Origin: Dermatophagoides farinae
Lineage: Eukaryota > Arthropoda > Arachnida > Sarcoptiformes > Pyroglyphidae
Assembly: GCF_024713945.1 (NCBI RefSeq)
Contig: NC_134686.1
Span: forward strand, 1,202,001 to 1,266,000
Reading direction: 5' to 3'
Length of the DNA stretch: 64,000 nt
Positions 15,326 to 26,919 of this stretch are shown piece by piece. Within the stretch, counting starts at the first letter, position 1. The number at the start of each line of letters is the position of its first letter. A model generated the notes under the pieces. It was not told the DNA's origin and searched no databases. It saw only the letters and a list, made by a program, of their open reading frames with translations. The translations under genes were made by a program, and so were the position numbers.

Positions 15326-16072
15326 CTATCGTTTTCGGCGTAGCTGTAATGTGTTTCGTCTGCGCCAATTTCCACGTCGTGATCCACCAATTAGTTTGGA
15401 ATAACCATGTCCAGAACCACGTAGGCCACGATGTTTTTTGCCTGAACTAGTCAAACCACGTAATTCACGATGTTTATGTACAGCGTTACAGATCCAATTG
15501 ATCTTTGGATCACGACGGATAGCCTTGTGGAAAGGATCAATACAAATGATCTACGAAAATGGAAATTTTTGTTTTTGTCATTAAATAGTGATGACAATGC
15601 TTTTAAAATTTACCTCAAAAAATTTAAAAGTAGAATCCTGTCCAACCCAATAGGATCCTAAAATTCGCAAAGCATGAGCAACACGACGGCCAACACGTTC
15701 TTCAGCAATGGCTTGCAAATTTCGTTTCGGTTTCAATTCATTGACACCATGGTTCTTTGGTTTGCCATATGTGGCACCTAGAATTCGATTCAAAATTTTT
15801 AAATTAATGGAAATAATGATACAATAATAATTACAAATACCTTTTGGAACTTGGCGTTTTCGGCCACCACGTCGAACACGAACACGATAAATAAGATAAC
15901 CTTGTTTAGCTTTATAGCCAAGTCGGCGAGCTTTCTCCGTACGTGTTGGTCTTGGACATCGAGTTATGACATTCAATTGACGATATTGCCAGGTACGTAC
16001 ACGAAGCAAAAATCGCATAACATCAGATTGTTTGTGTCGCCATATTTCTTGCATATATTTGTATGCACCCAT
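15326..16072 (-). CDS. RPL15: 60S ribosomal protein L15 (eL15), 3 exons
   Basis: Structural protein of the large cytosolic ribosomal subunit. On the minus strand the exons are 16072-15841, 15777-15614 and 15550-15326, with 63-bp introns, giving 206 aa (204 in human). The start [20 protein letters not shown], the core [15 protein letters not shown] and GATYGKP, and the end RRRNTLQL are diagnostic. The frame is open upstream to an in-frame ATG at 16255, but all L15 proteins begin at MGAYKY, so the start at 16072 is used. The gene diverges from the ATP13A-like gene. The region upstream of the ATG is pyrimidine-rich on the minus strand, as expected for a TOP-type leader, but the start site is not established. 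Confidence 0.97.
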
Positions 16073-17065
16073 TTTGGAATATTCTGATTCTGATGAAAAA
16101 ATACAAAAAATTTCAATGAAAAACACCAAAAAAAAAACACTGCACACTAGCACACACAGTGAGAAGAAAAGGAAGTTGCTGCCACCGTGAAAAACACAAG
16201 CCAATCGAATCGTGTGTGTTGTGAAAAGAAAAAACAGAAAAAAACCACGTTTCATAACCGTTCATATAAACTAGTGCAAAAATGTTTTGATAATTTATTC
16301 ATAGATGGCGATCAAATCTGTTAAAAAGAATTTTTCGAATGAATTGATACTTTGTACATTTTAATTACGAAAAATTTTTAATTAAATTAATTATTACGAA
16401 TGTATATTATCCTTGAATATCCTGAATCTTGAATAATTATCATCTTGAAAAATATCTAGGTCGAATCCAAATGTAGAAAAAGGGGTCTGGTTGGACCACA
16501 ACATTTTCATATCGATGTATCATATTCGTTTTGAATCAATCAATCAATCAATTATAATCTTATCAATGATTTTGTTTCATTTTTTCTTCCCTTGTGAATA
16601 AAAATCCGATGAAATTACAATGACGTTAAACGATCATCATATCATATCATATTGTTGGTTGATTGTCAAAAAAAAATTGGTCTTCATGTTGATTACGTCT
16701 CGTTTTTATTTTTTTGTTTGTTTGATGGCATCCGACGTGACCGAAAGACAAGCACTGATTAGTATGGACTGGAATGTCATCATTCAATCTAAATCAATCA
16801 AATGATATGATTATAAAAGTTTTGAATTGTATGTTTTGATCTGTTTGTTTAGCTTGATGGTGATGATTTTTTTTTTTACTTCTTTAGTTGTTTATTGTAT
16901 TTTGTTCATAATCATATTGATGATATGAAAACTATGGCATAGTTTCGCGAATGTTTCGTTTTATTTTTCTTTTTCTTTTTCTTTTTTTGTCACCCATAAT
17001 CTAAATGATTTAGAATTTTGATTTTTTTTTTCGTTTATCTCGACAAATTCATTGAATAAAAAAAC
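16073..17065. other. Divergent intergenic region, RPL15 / ATP13A-like
   Basis: Contains the 5' regions of both diverging genes. The minus strand near 16215-16255 is pyrimidine-rich (RPL15 leader side), and T-rich sequence precedes the plus-strand start. The frame at 16620-16805 has no domain and poor composition, so I do not call it a gene. Confidence 0.6.
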
Positions 17066-20000
17066 ATGTTGGATTCCAAACGTGGAATCGATCAACAACA
17101 ACAACAACACCATGATCGAATGAATGTTGGTGAAGAAGATGAACTACAATTGCAAGGATTCACCAATTCATTATGGAAAACAATCATCATTGGTATGGCT
17201 GTTTTTGCGTCCGGTGGATTAATTGCCATATTGATGTTATTGAAACCGGCCATTAGGATACGATTGACTAAAAAACGATGTTCATTAGATAAAGCACAGA
17301 TTCTTGTGCTAAAAGTATGTTTGTGGTTTGTGTATATGATGAAGAAAAAAAATTCATTTTTTTTCACTATCTCTCAACAGGATAAATATGGCGATGAATT
17401 TGTGGAACAAATGCATGTGATGCCAAATTTATCATATCGTTATTTTATGCATAAAAAAATCAAATACATATGGACAGATGAATATGAACATTTTAAAAAA
17501 CTAAAAGGTCTTGATCAAGAAAAATGTAGTGTTCTTTATAGCCAAGTGGAAGGTGCATCATCAACGGAAGCGGCAAAAAAATTGAATTTATTTGGACGTA
17601 ATTCCATCGATATTGAAGTGTTGCCCATTTGGCGTTTAACATTTAATGAGGTTTGAAAATTGAAATTTATTATCATTATCAGAATCTATTTTGTTTGTCC
17701 GTTGTAGATTACTGGACCATTTTATCTGTATCAATTTTTCATCATTTGTGTTTGGTTAATTCAAGATTATTATCAATTTGCTGCCTGCATATTTATATTG
17801 TCCACTGTGTCCGTTGCAATGCATGTATGGCAAACACGTAAGGTTTGTTAAAAAAACGTTTTTTTTTTTGATTTCAAAATTCAACATTCCCCCTATTCTA
17901 TTTAGCAATCAATAGCATTGAGAAAAAAAGTACATTCAACATCAATGGTCACTGTGATTCGTGATTCAATATCGGTGCAGAAAAATTCCACAGAATTAAT
18001 ACCCGGTGATGTAATTGTTTTGCCAAAACATTCATCAAACATTCATTATATGATGGAATGTGATGCAGTACTAATGACTGGTTCATGTATTATGGATGAA
18101 AGTATGTTAACTGGTGAAAGTCTTCCAGTGCCAAAAGTTCCACTTGTTGATAATCCAACATCAATATATTCATCATCAATACATAAAAGTAACACTTTAT
18201 TTTCCGGAACAAAATTATTAAATGTTTATAGTAAAGAAAATATCGATGTAATGGCCGTTGTAGTACGTACTGGATTTTCAACCACAAAAGGAGAATTGGC
18301 TAGAAGCATTCTATATCCAATGCAAATGAATAACAACATCAAACGACAAATGATCAAAATGTCCATTATATTTGTGTTTTTGATTGGTATCCCATCGTTT
18401 ATTTACACTTATTATGCATTAAGTCGATTTGATTTTGCCACCACCAGTATCATGATCATTGTATTGGATGTTGGTACATTTTTAATACCACCGGTTTTAC
18501 CGGCCGTATTGACCAGCGTTAATGTACATGCACAACGACGATTGAAAAAGAAAGGAATATTCTGTTTGAATTCACAGGCGATTGCTTGTGCCGGTGAAAT
18601 TGATACAATGTGTTTCGATAAAACTGGCACACTAACAGAAGATACAATCGATTTTGCAGGAATTGTACCGATTTTGAATAGAAAATTTCAATCAATACTC
18701 ATTGATATGAAATGTTTACCAGCCGATAGTATTATTGTCAAAACAATGGCATCATGCCATTCATTGGTTGAATATAAAGGCAACATTGAAGGTGATGATC
18801 TTGATTTGAAACTATTTTCAGCTAGTGAATGGACATTTGTACAAGATATGGATGATTTGAATAAAACATTTGGAAAAATTCCTGAACGTATTGTAACCAA
18901 TACATTTTCCGGTACAAATTATCAATTAATCGGTATAATGAAACAATATCCATTTGAATCATTTCTACAAAGAATGTTGGTCATCATTAAAGATGTGAAA
19001 GAAAATCGTTTAATGGCAATTGTAAAAGGTGCACCTGAAGTGTTGAAATTATTTTGCATACCAGAAACATTACCGGAGAATTTTAATGAAATTCTTGAAC
19101 AATATACTAGCCAAGGATTTCGTGTACTAGCAACTGCATCGAAAATCATAGACACTATGGATATGGATGAATGTCTTGAAATGAGCCGTAGTTTACTAGA
19201 AAGTGATATGACATTTAATGGATTCTATTTATTTAAAAATAAACTTAAACCATCATCCGAAGATATCATTAAAGAATTGATGGATGCCAATATTCGTTGT
19301 GTAATGGCCACTGGTGATAATATTTTGACAGCATTGGCCGTTGCACAAGAATGTAATATGGTCAATAAATGTGATGCTATTATCCGAGTGAAGGCAATCA
19401 CCAACAAATTATTACCGAATCAAATTTCCATCCATTATGATTATGTAAAATATCCTGATTTTATGATCATGAATAATAATGATGATGATGTAGAAGCCAA
19501 TGAAATTAATGAACAAAAATTCAATTATCATATAGCCATCGATGGTGAATCATATAATGTCATTAGAAATTCGAAACCATCATTGATTGATCGTATTATT
19601 CATAAAGGAACAATTTTTGCTCGTATGACACCGGATCAGAAAAAAAGTTTGATTACAATTCTACGAAAACAGGATCATAATGTTGGAATGTGTGGTGATG
19701 GTGCCAATGATTGTGGTGCATTACGTGCTGCTGATGCTGGAATAGCATTATCAGTGGCCGAAGCATCAGTAGCATCACCATTCACGTATAAAAATAAAGA
19801 TATTTCCTGTGTACCATCATTGATCAAAGAAGGCCGCTGTACATTAGTCAGTGTTTTTGGTACATTTAAATATCAAAGTGCATATTGTTTTATTTTATTG
19901 GGTGCAGCATTAATATTATTCTGGCATGGATTTCGACCATCCGATGGTACATATGTATTTGTTGATGTTATAATGAATATTTTACCACCAATGGTATTTG

Positions 20001-20745
20001 CTACAACACATCCATATCCAAAACTTTCACAACGAATGCCTATACGAAATTTATTGAGTTTTATTCAACAAATGTCGCTATATTCATTTATTATTGGTCA
20101 AGTTTTTATCTATTATCTAATAAGAACATATCTGATTACACAACCATTTTATGTACCGGTGATAAGTGAAGATATTATTGAACAACCAGTACATAATCAG
20201 ATTGCATATGCAATTTTTTCAGCAAATACAATGTCTTATGTTATTGCTGCTATTGTGTTTGCACCAGGACCACCATATCGTTTAGGATTTTTTTTCAAAC
20301 AGTAAGTTAAATGTTTGTTGTTTTTTTATTTCCCTCATTTAATTTCAAATGATTTTCATTACCACCAGAAATCTACATTTGTATGGTTTTAATCAATTTT
20401 TCATTATCATTATTGATGTCATTGATTGCACCGGAATGGTTTATCGATTTTTTGCAATTCATACCATTACCATTCGATTTTCGGCTAACAATTTTATTCA
20501 TTTGTTTATTAAATTTTATATTGTCATTCATATTGGAACGATATTTTTGGTATGGATTAATGGCAAATTATTTATTACCTTGGATCCGGATGAAATTTCG
20601 TATAAAATCAATGAAAAAATATCGAATATTAAATGAACAAATTGTACAAGATAATTGGCCATTTGAACATTTAATTGATGATGATTTCATACATAATGGA
20701 CAATCAATAACAGCCACCACCTACCACCAACGTAATAACGGGTGA
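17066..20745 (+). CDS. P5B-type ATPase (ATP13A2/ATP13A3-like), 5 exons, one apparent frame break
   Basis: P-type ATPase of subfamily P5B, endolysosomal membrane pumps; ATP13A2 and ATP13A3 are linked to polyamine transport. Exons are 17066-17314, 17381-17650, 17708-17842, 17906-20301 and 20369-20745, giving about 1141 aa if the frame is restored. Visible motifs: TGES at about 287-290 (actuator), PPVLPAVL in the M4 region (P5B type, not the P5A PPELP), DKTGT with the phosphorylated Asp at about 456, KGAPE in the nucleotide site, and GDGANDCGALRAAD near 815. Membrane segments lie before TGES, around PPVLP and in the last third. The Gln-rich N-terminus is short. Exon 4 ends in phase 2, but exon 5 must be read in the frame starting IYICMVLIN to match the family end (WFIDFLQFIPLPFDFRL). 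The eight-T run at 20288-20295 appears to hold one T too many. Confidence 0.9.
20288..20295 (+). other. Homopolymer frame break in the ATP13A-like gene
   Basis: Eight T residues in exon 4 just before the donor at 20302. Read as given, splicing to 20369 puts exon 5 in a frame with no P5B similarity. One T fewer gives GPPYRLGFF followed by SNK, then IYICMVLIN, which aligns with the family C-terminus. The donor (CAGTAAGTT context) and acceptor (ACCACCAG) are otherwise good. The cause may be assembly error, polymorphism or an unusual splice. Confidence 0.7.
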
Positions 20746-20873
20746 TGATCGATTAAAAATGCCTAAATCATCAAGTTTTAATTTTTAATATATACATATA
20801 AATAGATTGATTATTTTGATACAAGAAAAAAATTAATTTGTCAATTTGTCAATGATAATGATTCAAAATAGAA

Positions 20874-20879
20874 TTTATT
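20874..20879 (-). terminator. Possible poly(A) signal of the small membrane protein gene
   Basis: AATAAA on the minus strand, about 150 bp beyond the stop codon at 21030. It would place the two convergent 3' ends (this gene and the ATP13A-like gene) very close together. Confidence 0.35.
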
Positions 20880-21029
20880 CAAATTTCATCCATAAAACGT
20901 TCGAATGTGTTCGTGTGCAAATGTGAATATTCAAGAATTGGTTGCAATTGTATAGAAACTTAATGAAAAACCGGAACAACAATCGGAATTAACCACAAAA
21001 CAGAATGGGCCAAATTCTGTTTCTATTTT

Positions 21030-22627
21030 CTATTTAACTTTTTTAGTCGTTTTTTCCATCTTTTTTTTCTTCTTCTCTTCACGACGTTTTTCTTTGTCCT
21101 TTAAATTTTGTACCAATTTATAGACAAAAAATCCTGGATTAATGAGAAAGAAAAAAAACAACAGAAAAATTAATTTCAATCGATTAATAAATTGATAATA
21201 AAATAGATCTAACCGATGATTAACACCGGAATCAACACCAATAATATCCAATACATTTTTTTTCTTGTTTTGTTTTCGAACGAAATCAATTAAATTTCAG
21301 ATCACAAAATAATAAATCAATCAATGATGATGATGATGATGATTAGTGACACGTGTTATGTTATCCAGACACACACACACACACACAAAAATCGAACGGA
21401 ATCAATAGGAGTATTTTAGAGATTTGGAATTAACCATGAAAAAAAATAGACAACAATCAAACCAAACTTTATCACTGTTGATGATTTGTTTTTTTTTGTG
21501 TGTGTGTATGAGAGAGAGAGGTTGGTTGCCACCATCATCATCATCATAGATACACCACCAAACAGACTTCATCAAACCAAAAAAAAAAACAGGTTGATGT
21601 GGACATTTTATCGACAAGCTGATGATGATGGTGGTGGTGGTTAAAGCCACCATTAAAAATGTGATAATGATAATTAGATGAAAAATGTGCACAATACACA
21701 CACAGAGACAGAGAGAGAACTAAACTGACAAGTTTTTATCGTCATATGTCAGCATCCATGCAATGAACTATAGTCTACTACTGCTGCTGCTGCTGATGCT
21801 GTAAAATTTAAAATGTTGATCCGCCAAAAAAAATAGAAAACGAAAGGAATGAAATTGTAATTAGTAAAAATTGAATTAATCTCATCGATTAACAATCAAT
21901 AAGAAAAAAAAACAATTGCTTTATATACCAGCGGAATAATTAGAAAAAAAATTTCAAAAAAATTATGGAATTTCGTAAACAAAAATTGCCAAAAAAATTC
22001 GTGGCTAAAAACCTGATGAACATTCGGCGACAAAAACAACAACAACAACAACAGCAACAACAACAACAACGTAATAATATGATGAAGACAAGAAATAAAA
22101 TTAATAATAATGATCTTAGAATTGGCGCATTTGTACAGCCAGGAAATTTTACATTAGGTAATTTATTGGAAAATTTATTCATGCCATTCGATGATCATAA
22201 TGAATATGAATCATTGGAATTTATACAACAAATGAATGATTTGAAAACACCACGTGAAAAAGATGATGAACAAATTGAAAATTTATATAAAATAATGAAT
22301 GAATCTGAAACAATCATTGCTGATACGATTGAAAAACAAATGATAAAAGAATCAATTATGGATGAAAATTATGATGATGAAATTGAAAAAATTATTGATA
22401 AAATACAAAAACATTCGAAAATCCATGATGATGAATGAATGAATGATTTTCGAATGTTTTTGTTTTTTTTTCTACTTATAAATAAAAATGATAAAATAAA
22501 ATGAAATTTACTCTCTCTACTAACCTATAAGCGAAAAAATTATAATGCCGGGTCCTATGAATATCCAATTGTTGAAACCATGTGAAATGATTCCATATGA
22601 TTCTGAATTGCCCGCTAATTCGACCAT
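21030..22627 (-). CDS. Small single-pass membrane protein, SMIM15-like, 2 exons
   Basis: Exons on the minus strand are 22627-22525 and 21133-21030; together they give 68 aa. Exon 1 encodes MVELAGNSESYGIISHGFNN and then a hydrophobic segment (WIFIGPGIIIFSLI). It ends at CTTATAG/GTTAGT. Exon 2 starts after a strong pyrimidine tract and ATCCAG and continues GFFVYKLVQNLKDKEKRREE, then a Lys-rich tail. Layout (short N-terminus, one membrane segment, YKL..-(D/E)KEK charged coil) resembles small integral membrane protein 15. The similarity is by eye only. The intron is 1391 bp, far longer than the 53-96 bp usual here, and carries an opposite-strand ORF. The start faces MTR4 across 269 bp, suggesting a shared divergent promoter. 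Confidence 0.65.
21965..22438 (+). CDS. Unrecognised 157-aa protein nested in an opposite-strand intron
   Basis: A single-exon frame from ATG at 21965 to TGA at 22436-22438. The N-terminus is basic (MEFRKQKLPKKFVAKNLMNI), followed by an 11-Gln run. The middle (LRIGAFVQPGNFTLGNLLENLF) and the acidic, probably helical C-terminal half (repeated Glu/Asp/Ile/Lys) do not look like translated simple repeat. I do not recognise a family. It lies entirely inside the 1391-bp intron of the small membrane protein gene, on the other strand. It could be a young or fast-evolving gene, or an additional exon of an unseen plus-strand transcript. Confidence 0.6.
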   Translation: MEFRKQKLPKKFVAKNLMNIRRQKQQQQQQQQQQQRNNMMKTRNKINNNDLRIGAFVQPGNFTLGNLLENLFMPFDDHNEYESLEFIQQMNDLKTPREKDDEQIENLYKIMNESETIIADTIEKQMIKESIMDENYDDEIEKIIDKIQKHSKIHDDE

Positions 22628-22828
22628 GATTTTTTTTCGTTTGTTTGGATTATTATTTCATAGTATTGATTGATTTAATTTAATTTCATTTGAAATTCAA
22701 TATATTCTTTTTTCATGTAAATGAAATTGTTCAAACTTGAAAATTGTTATTTTTATGGAATATTAAAAAAAAAAAATTTGTTTTCGATACACACAATACA
22801 CTATTGAAACAGTTTGCGATTCATTAAG

Positions 22829-22868
22829 GTATAAATAGATTCCAAGCAATATAAGCTCAACTCACGTG
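22829..22868 (+). promoter_or_regulatory. MTR4 promoter elements: TATA-like box and E-box
   Basis: TATAAATA begins at about 22830, 67 bp before the MTR4 start codon, and the E-box CACGTG lies at 22863-22868, 29 bp before it. The E-box sits in the 11-mer CAACTCACGTG (22858-22868), which recurs upstream of POLR1C. CACGTG is the canonical Myc/Max, USF or MITF-type site. So close to the ATG, the E-box may lie within the 5' UTR. Confidence 0.4.
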
Positions 22869-22896
22869 TTGTTTTTTTTTCTAAAAAAAATTCGAA

Positions 22897-25800
22897 ATGG
22901 ATTTATTTGATGTTTTTGATTTGGATCCAAAATCCAATGATAATAATAATAAACGAAAAGCCAATGTTATTGAAGAAAGTAATGGCAAAAATAGTGGTAA
23001 TGATAATGGTGAAAAAGAATTGATGACCATCGACGAAGATGTTGACAACGGTTTGATCGATAAATTAATCAACGATGTGAAACGTAAAAAAGGTAATGAT
23101 GATAATCTTCTAATCACTTCAATGGTAGATGAATTGACCAAAACACATGATGATAAAGATGATGATGATGATGAAAATTTGGGTCAAGATTATGGAACTT
23201 TTACTGCTCGTGTCGCAATTCATGAAATAGAAACACAAGGATCGTGTGTACATGAAGTGATCATACCTGACGATTTGGAATATGTGCCTCTTCGAGATCA
23301 AAGTGAAAATCCTAATTATAAACCGGCTAAATCATATAAATTCACATTGGATTCATTTCAAAAAGAAGCAATCCTTTGTATTGAAAATAATCAAAGTGTT
23401 TTGGTTTCGGCACACACTTCCGCTGGTAAAACGGTTGTTGCTGAATATGCCATTGCATCTTCATTCCAAAACAAACAACGTGTTATCTACACAACACCAA
23501 TCAAAGCATTGAGTAATCAAAAATATCGTGAATTTCAAGAAGAATTTGAAGACGTTGGATTAATCACTGGCGATGTGACAATCAATCCGAATGCCACTTG
23601 TTTGATTATGACTACAGAAATTCTTCGTTTAATGTTATTTCGTGGCAGTGAAATTATGCGTGAAGTTGGATGGGTAATTTTCGATGAAATTCATTATATG
23701 CGTGACCGTGAACGTGGTGTTATCTGGGAAGAGACCATTATTCTTTTGCCCGACACTGTGCATTATGTTTTCCTATCCGCTACTATACCGAATGCAAGAC
23801 AATTTGCCGAATGGATAGCTCATCTACATCATCAAAGTTGTCATGTTGTCTATACAGATTTTCGTCCAACACCTTTACAACATTATATCTATCCAGCTGG
23901 TGGTGATGGACTTCATTTGGTATTGGATGAACAAAATAATTTTCGTGAAGATAATTTCAATCTAGCTATGAATGTATTGCAAAATTCTTCTGTTGAAAAT
24001 TCATCATCCAAAGGTGGTGATCAAAGTTGTATCACAGTTATCCGTACAATCATGGAACGAAATCTGGCACCAGTTATTCTATTTAGTTTTAGCCGTAAAG
24101 AATGTGAAGTTTATGCACTTCAAATTAGCAATCTTAAATTGGATTTCAATTCTGCCGAAGAAAAAGCATTAGTCGAAGAAGTATTTAATAATGCAATCGA
24201 TGTACTTGGTGATGATGATAAAAAATTACCACAAGTACAGCAAATATTACCACTTCTTAAACGTGGTGTTGGCATCCATCACAGTGGTCTTTTACCATTG
24301 ATCAAAGAAACGATTGAAATTTTATTCGGCGAAGGTCTTATAAAAGCATTGTTTGCCACCGAAACTTTTGCCATGGGTTTGAATATGCCGGCTAGAACGG
24401 TTGTGTTCACAAGTGTACGAAAATTTGATGGTACAAATTTTCGATTTCTAACTTCAGGCGAATACATTCAAATGAGTGGCCGTGCTGGCCGTCGTGGCCT
24501 TGATGAACGTGGCATAGTTATACTTCGTGTGGATGAAAAAGTTAATCCAGCTGTTGGTAAAGAAATGATTTGTGGTAAACCTGATCCACTGAACTCAGCT
24601 TTTCATTTGACATACAACATGGTCCTAAATCTGTTACGTGTTGAAGAAGTAAATCCTGAATACATGCTTGAGCATAGCTTTTTCCAATTTCAACAATATC
24701 TTGAATATCCTAAGCTGCATGAAAGTAAGTTTTAATTGATTTTGGATTTTTTTTTAATTTTAAAATTTTTTCTCATTTCTGCCACATTTAGAATACAAAA
24801 AACTAAAAGAACAAAGTAACATCAAAATTGAAAATGAAGAATGTATTGGTGATTATGTTAAAACAAAAAATCAGATTACTGAATTGACCAAAGAATTTCT
24901 GGTTTTCATCACAACACCAAGATATATTTTACCATTTTTAAATAGTGGACGTTTATTGAAAATCGTTAACAATGATAATATCGATATGGATTGGGGTGTA
25001 TTGATTAATTATAATAAACCACCACCAATGGATAGAAAACGAAATGATAAACAAGAATTGACATATCAAATCGATGTTCTGCTACCAGTGGATAAAACAA
25101 TTGATCCAATTAGTGAAACAATATTGCCACCAAGTAGTGTGGAAAAATGTGAAATGAAAATTGTATCATTACGATTATCGAACATTACAAATATCAGTGC
25201 AGCACGTGCATTTGTACCACAAGATTTACGTAGTTATGATAGCCGCCAATCGGTTTTGAAATCTATAAAAGAAATTAAAAAACGTTTCAGTGGAAACATT
25301 CCTTTGTTGGATCCATTGGTGGATATGAAAATCAAAGATAATGATTTTCTCAACATTGTCAAACGAATTGAATTGTGTGAAAAAAAACTACGTGAATATA
25401 AACAAATCAACCAAGAAAGTGTTAAACAATATGAACGAAAAATGGATATTGTACATAAAATGAAACAAACCAAAGAAATGATGAAAAAAACTAGAAGTTT
25501 ATTACAGATGGATGAATTGAAATGCCGTAAACGTGTACTGCGTCGTTTAGGCTATTGTACATCGGCAGATGTCATCGAGATTAAAGGACGTGTTGCCTGT
25601 GAAATTACTAGGTTTGTATTATATGATGATTCACTGATGATTTGTTTATTCATCAATTTTCCATTTCTTTTTTGTTTTGTTTTGTTTGTTACAGTGGCGA
25701 TGAATTATTATTGACCGAAATGTTATTCCATGGATTATTCAATGATTTAAATGTATATCAGATTGCCGCATTATTAAGCTGTATGGTTTTCGAAGAAAAA

Positions 25801-26178
25801 ACAGATGTTCGACCTAAATTGGGTGAAGAATTATCGAAACCATTGAAAACAATGCAAGAATTGGCTAAAAAAATTGCAACCGTTTCAAAGGAAACCAAAT
25901 TAGAAATCGATGAAAAAGTTTACATAGAAAAATTTCGACCAAATCTAATGGATGTTATTTATTCATGGACAAAAGGAAAGTCATTTTCAGAAATATGTAA
26001 AATGACCGATGCATTCGAAGGTTCAATAATACGTTGTATGCGACGTTTGGAAGAATTATTAAGACAAATGTGTCAGGCATCAAAAGTGATTGGCAATACT
26101 GATTTGGAAAATAAATTCTCTGAAGCAATCAAATTAATAAAACGTGATATTGTTTTTGCAGCCAGCTTATATCTTTAA
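22897..26178 (+). CDS. MTREX: Exosome RNA helicase MTR4 (SKIV2L2), 3 exons
   Basis: Ski2-family DExH RNA helicase that unwinds RNA for the nuclear exosome, as part of TRAMP/NEXT-type complexes, in rRNA maturation and RNA surveillance. Exons are 22897-24724, 24792-25611 and 25695-26178, joining in phase to 1043 aa (human 1042). After an acidic, Asn/Lys-rich N-terminus come EYVPLRDQ, the Walker A motif SAGKT (175-179), [17 protein letters not shown], the DEIH box (263-266), [15 protein letters not shown], and motif [12 protein letters not shown] (525-534). The arch/KOW region is in exon 2 and the helical-bundle DSHCT domain in exon 3 ([19 protein letters not shown] to the end ASLYL). These distinguish MTR4 from SKI2. 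Introns are 67 and 83 bp. Confidence 0.97.
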
Positions 26179-26190
26179 ATTTAGACTTTT

Positions 26191-26196
26191 ATTAAA
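26191..26196 (+). terminator. Possible MTR4 poly(A) signal (ATTAAA)
   Basis: ATTAAA 13 bp after the MTR4 stop codon, in the 94-bp gap between the convergent MTR4 and SUB1 coding regions. Confidence 0.35.
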
Positions 26197-26212
26197 CGAT
26201 TTTCATTTTTTT

Positions 26213-26218
26213 TTTATT
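26213..26218 (-). terminator. Possible SUB1 poly(A) signal
   Basis: AATAAA on the minus strand, 55 bp beyond the SUB1 stop codon. It lies within 25 bp of the MTR4 signal, so the two 3' ends would overlap. Confidence 0.4.
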
Positions 26219-26272
26219 AATGTAATGATAATGATTCATTAAACAATGATGTAATTTATAAATTAGATTCAT

Positions 26273-26618
26273 TCATTCAGAACCTGAATCACCTTGATCT
26301 TTAATCATTTTTTTAATCATATCCATATTGGATACAATTTTTTTCCATTCTTCCATCGATAAACTGATGCCTTTTTTTCCTGGTTTTCGTTCACCATCTT
26401 CATTGCGATAATATTCACGTATATCAACACGTACTTTATTCTTAAAGTCCGAAACGGTTAGGTAACGATTGTTACTCAATTTCAATGAATTTGGTGATTC
26501 TTCATCCGAATCTGGAGCCATGGCTATTTGAATTAATAAAAAGATATCAATATAATGATCAATATGATATGATGATACAAATAGCATTACCTTTTTGTTG
26601 TTTCTTTTTGCTGGACAT
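26273..26618 (-). CDS. SUB1: Transcriptional coactivator PC4/p15 (SUB1), 2 exons
   Basis: Single-stranded-DNA-binding coactivator of RNA polymerase II, also linked to Pol III and DNA repair. On the minus strand, exon 1 is 26618-26591 (MSSKKKQQK) and exon 2 is 26523-26273, with a 67-bp intron; the product is 92 aa (human 127). The PC4 C-terminal domain is clear: NRYLTVSDFKNKVRVDIREY, then GERKPGKKGISLSMEEW. The human Ser-rich N-terminal region is mostly missing, leaving a short basic start and an acidic DSDEESPNS. The acidic tail DQGDSGSE is short. The ATG at 26522 could start a shorter product, but the spliced Lys-rich start matches the family better. The gene converges on MTR4. Confidence 0.93.
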
Positions 26619-26919
26619 GATTTCGATGATTGATTGATGAAATTGAATAAAAAAAAGCGCGTAAACTGATTGAATGACAAGATTGAATGAATAAATAGTT
26701 GCTCTCTCTCTCTCTCTCTCTCTTAATACTGAAAAAAGCAGTGATGATGAAATTTGTATTCATCTATTTTGACATAAATGAATCAGGACAGTCAGAAAAG
26801 TCGACGATGCATTCAAAAAAACAAATGCTGAAAATTTTAATCATTCTCAATTTATGGAAAATTTACCAATTTGAAAAAAAATCAAATAATAATCAGGAAC
26901 TAACGGTGTCATTTTTCGA
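26619..26919. other. Gap between SUB1 start and POLR1C end
   Basis: Serves as SUB1 upstream region and POLR1C 3' flank. The only marked element is the CT tract at 26702-26722, listed separately. No gene is seen. Confidence 0.6.
26702..26722. repeat. (CT)n tract upstream of SUB1
   Basis: About ten CT units, 84-104 bp upstream of the SUB1 start codon. GA/CT tracts in arthropod promoters can bind GAGA-type factors, but CT microsatellites are common here, so function is open. Confidence 0.7.

Noticed and set aside
16073-16255. In-frame upstream extension of RPL15 by 61 residues
   Set aside because: All L15 proteins start at MGAYKY; the extension is hydrophobic and unlike the family, so it is taken as 5' leader.
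16620-16805. 61-aa frame between RPL15 and the ATP13A-like gene
   Set aside because: No domain, no splice context, short; not supported.
17315-17380. Open reading through intron 1 of the ATP13A-like gene
   Set aside because: The 66 bases are in frame without a stop, but have good GT-AG ends and encode a repeat-like insert absent from the family.
20349-20636. Alternative frame of the last ATP13A-like exon
   Set aside because: It is the frame reached by literal splicing, but it lacks the P5B C-terminal pattern that the other frame shows clearly.
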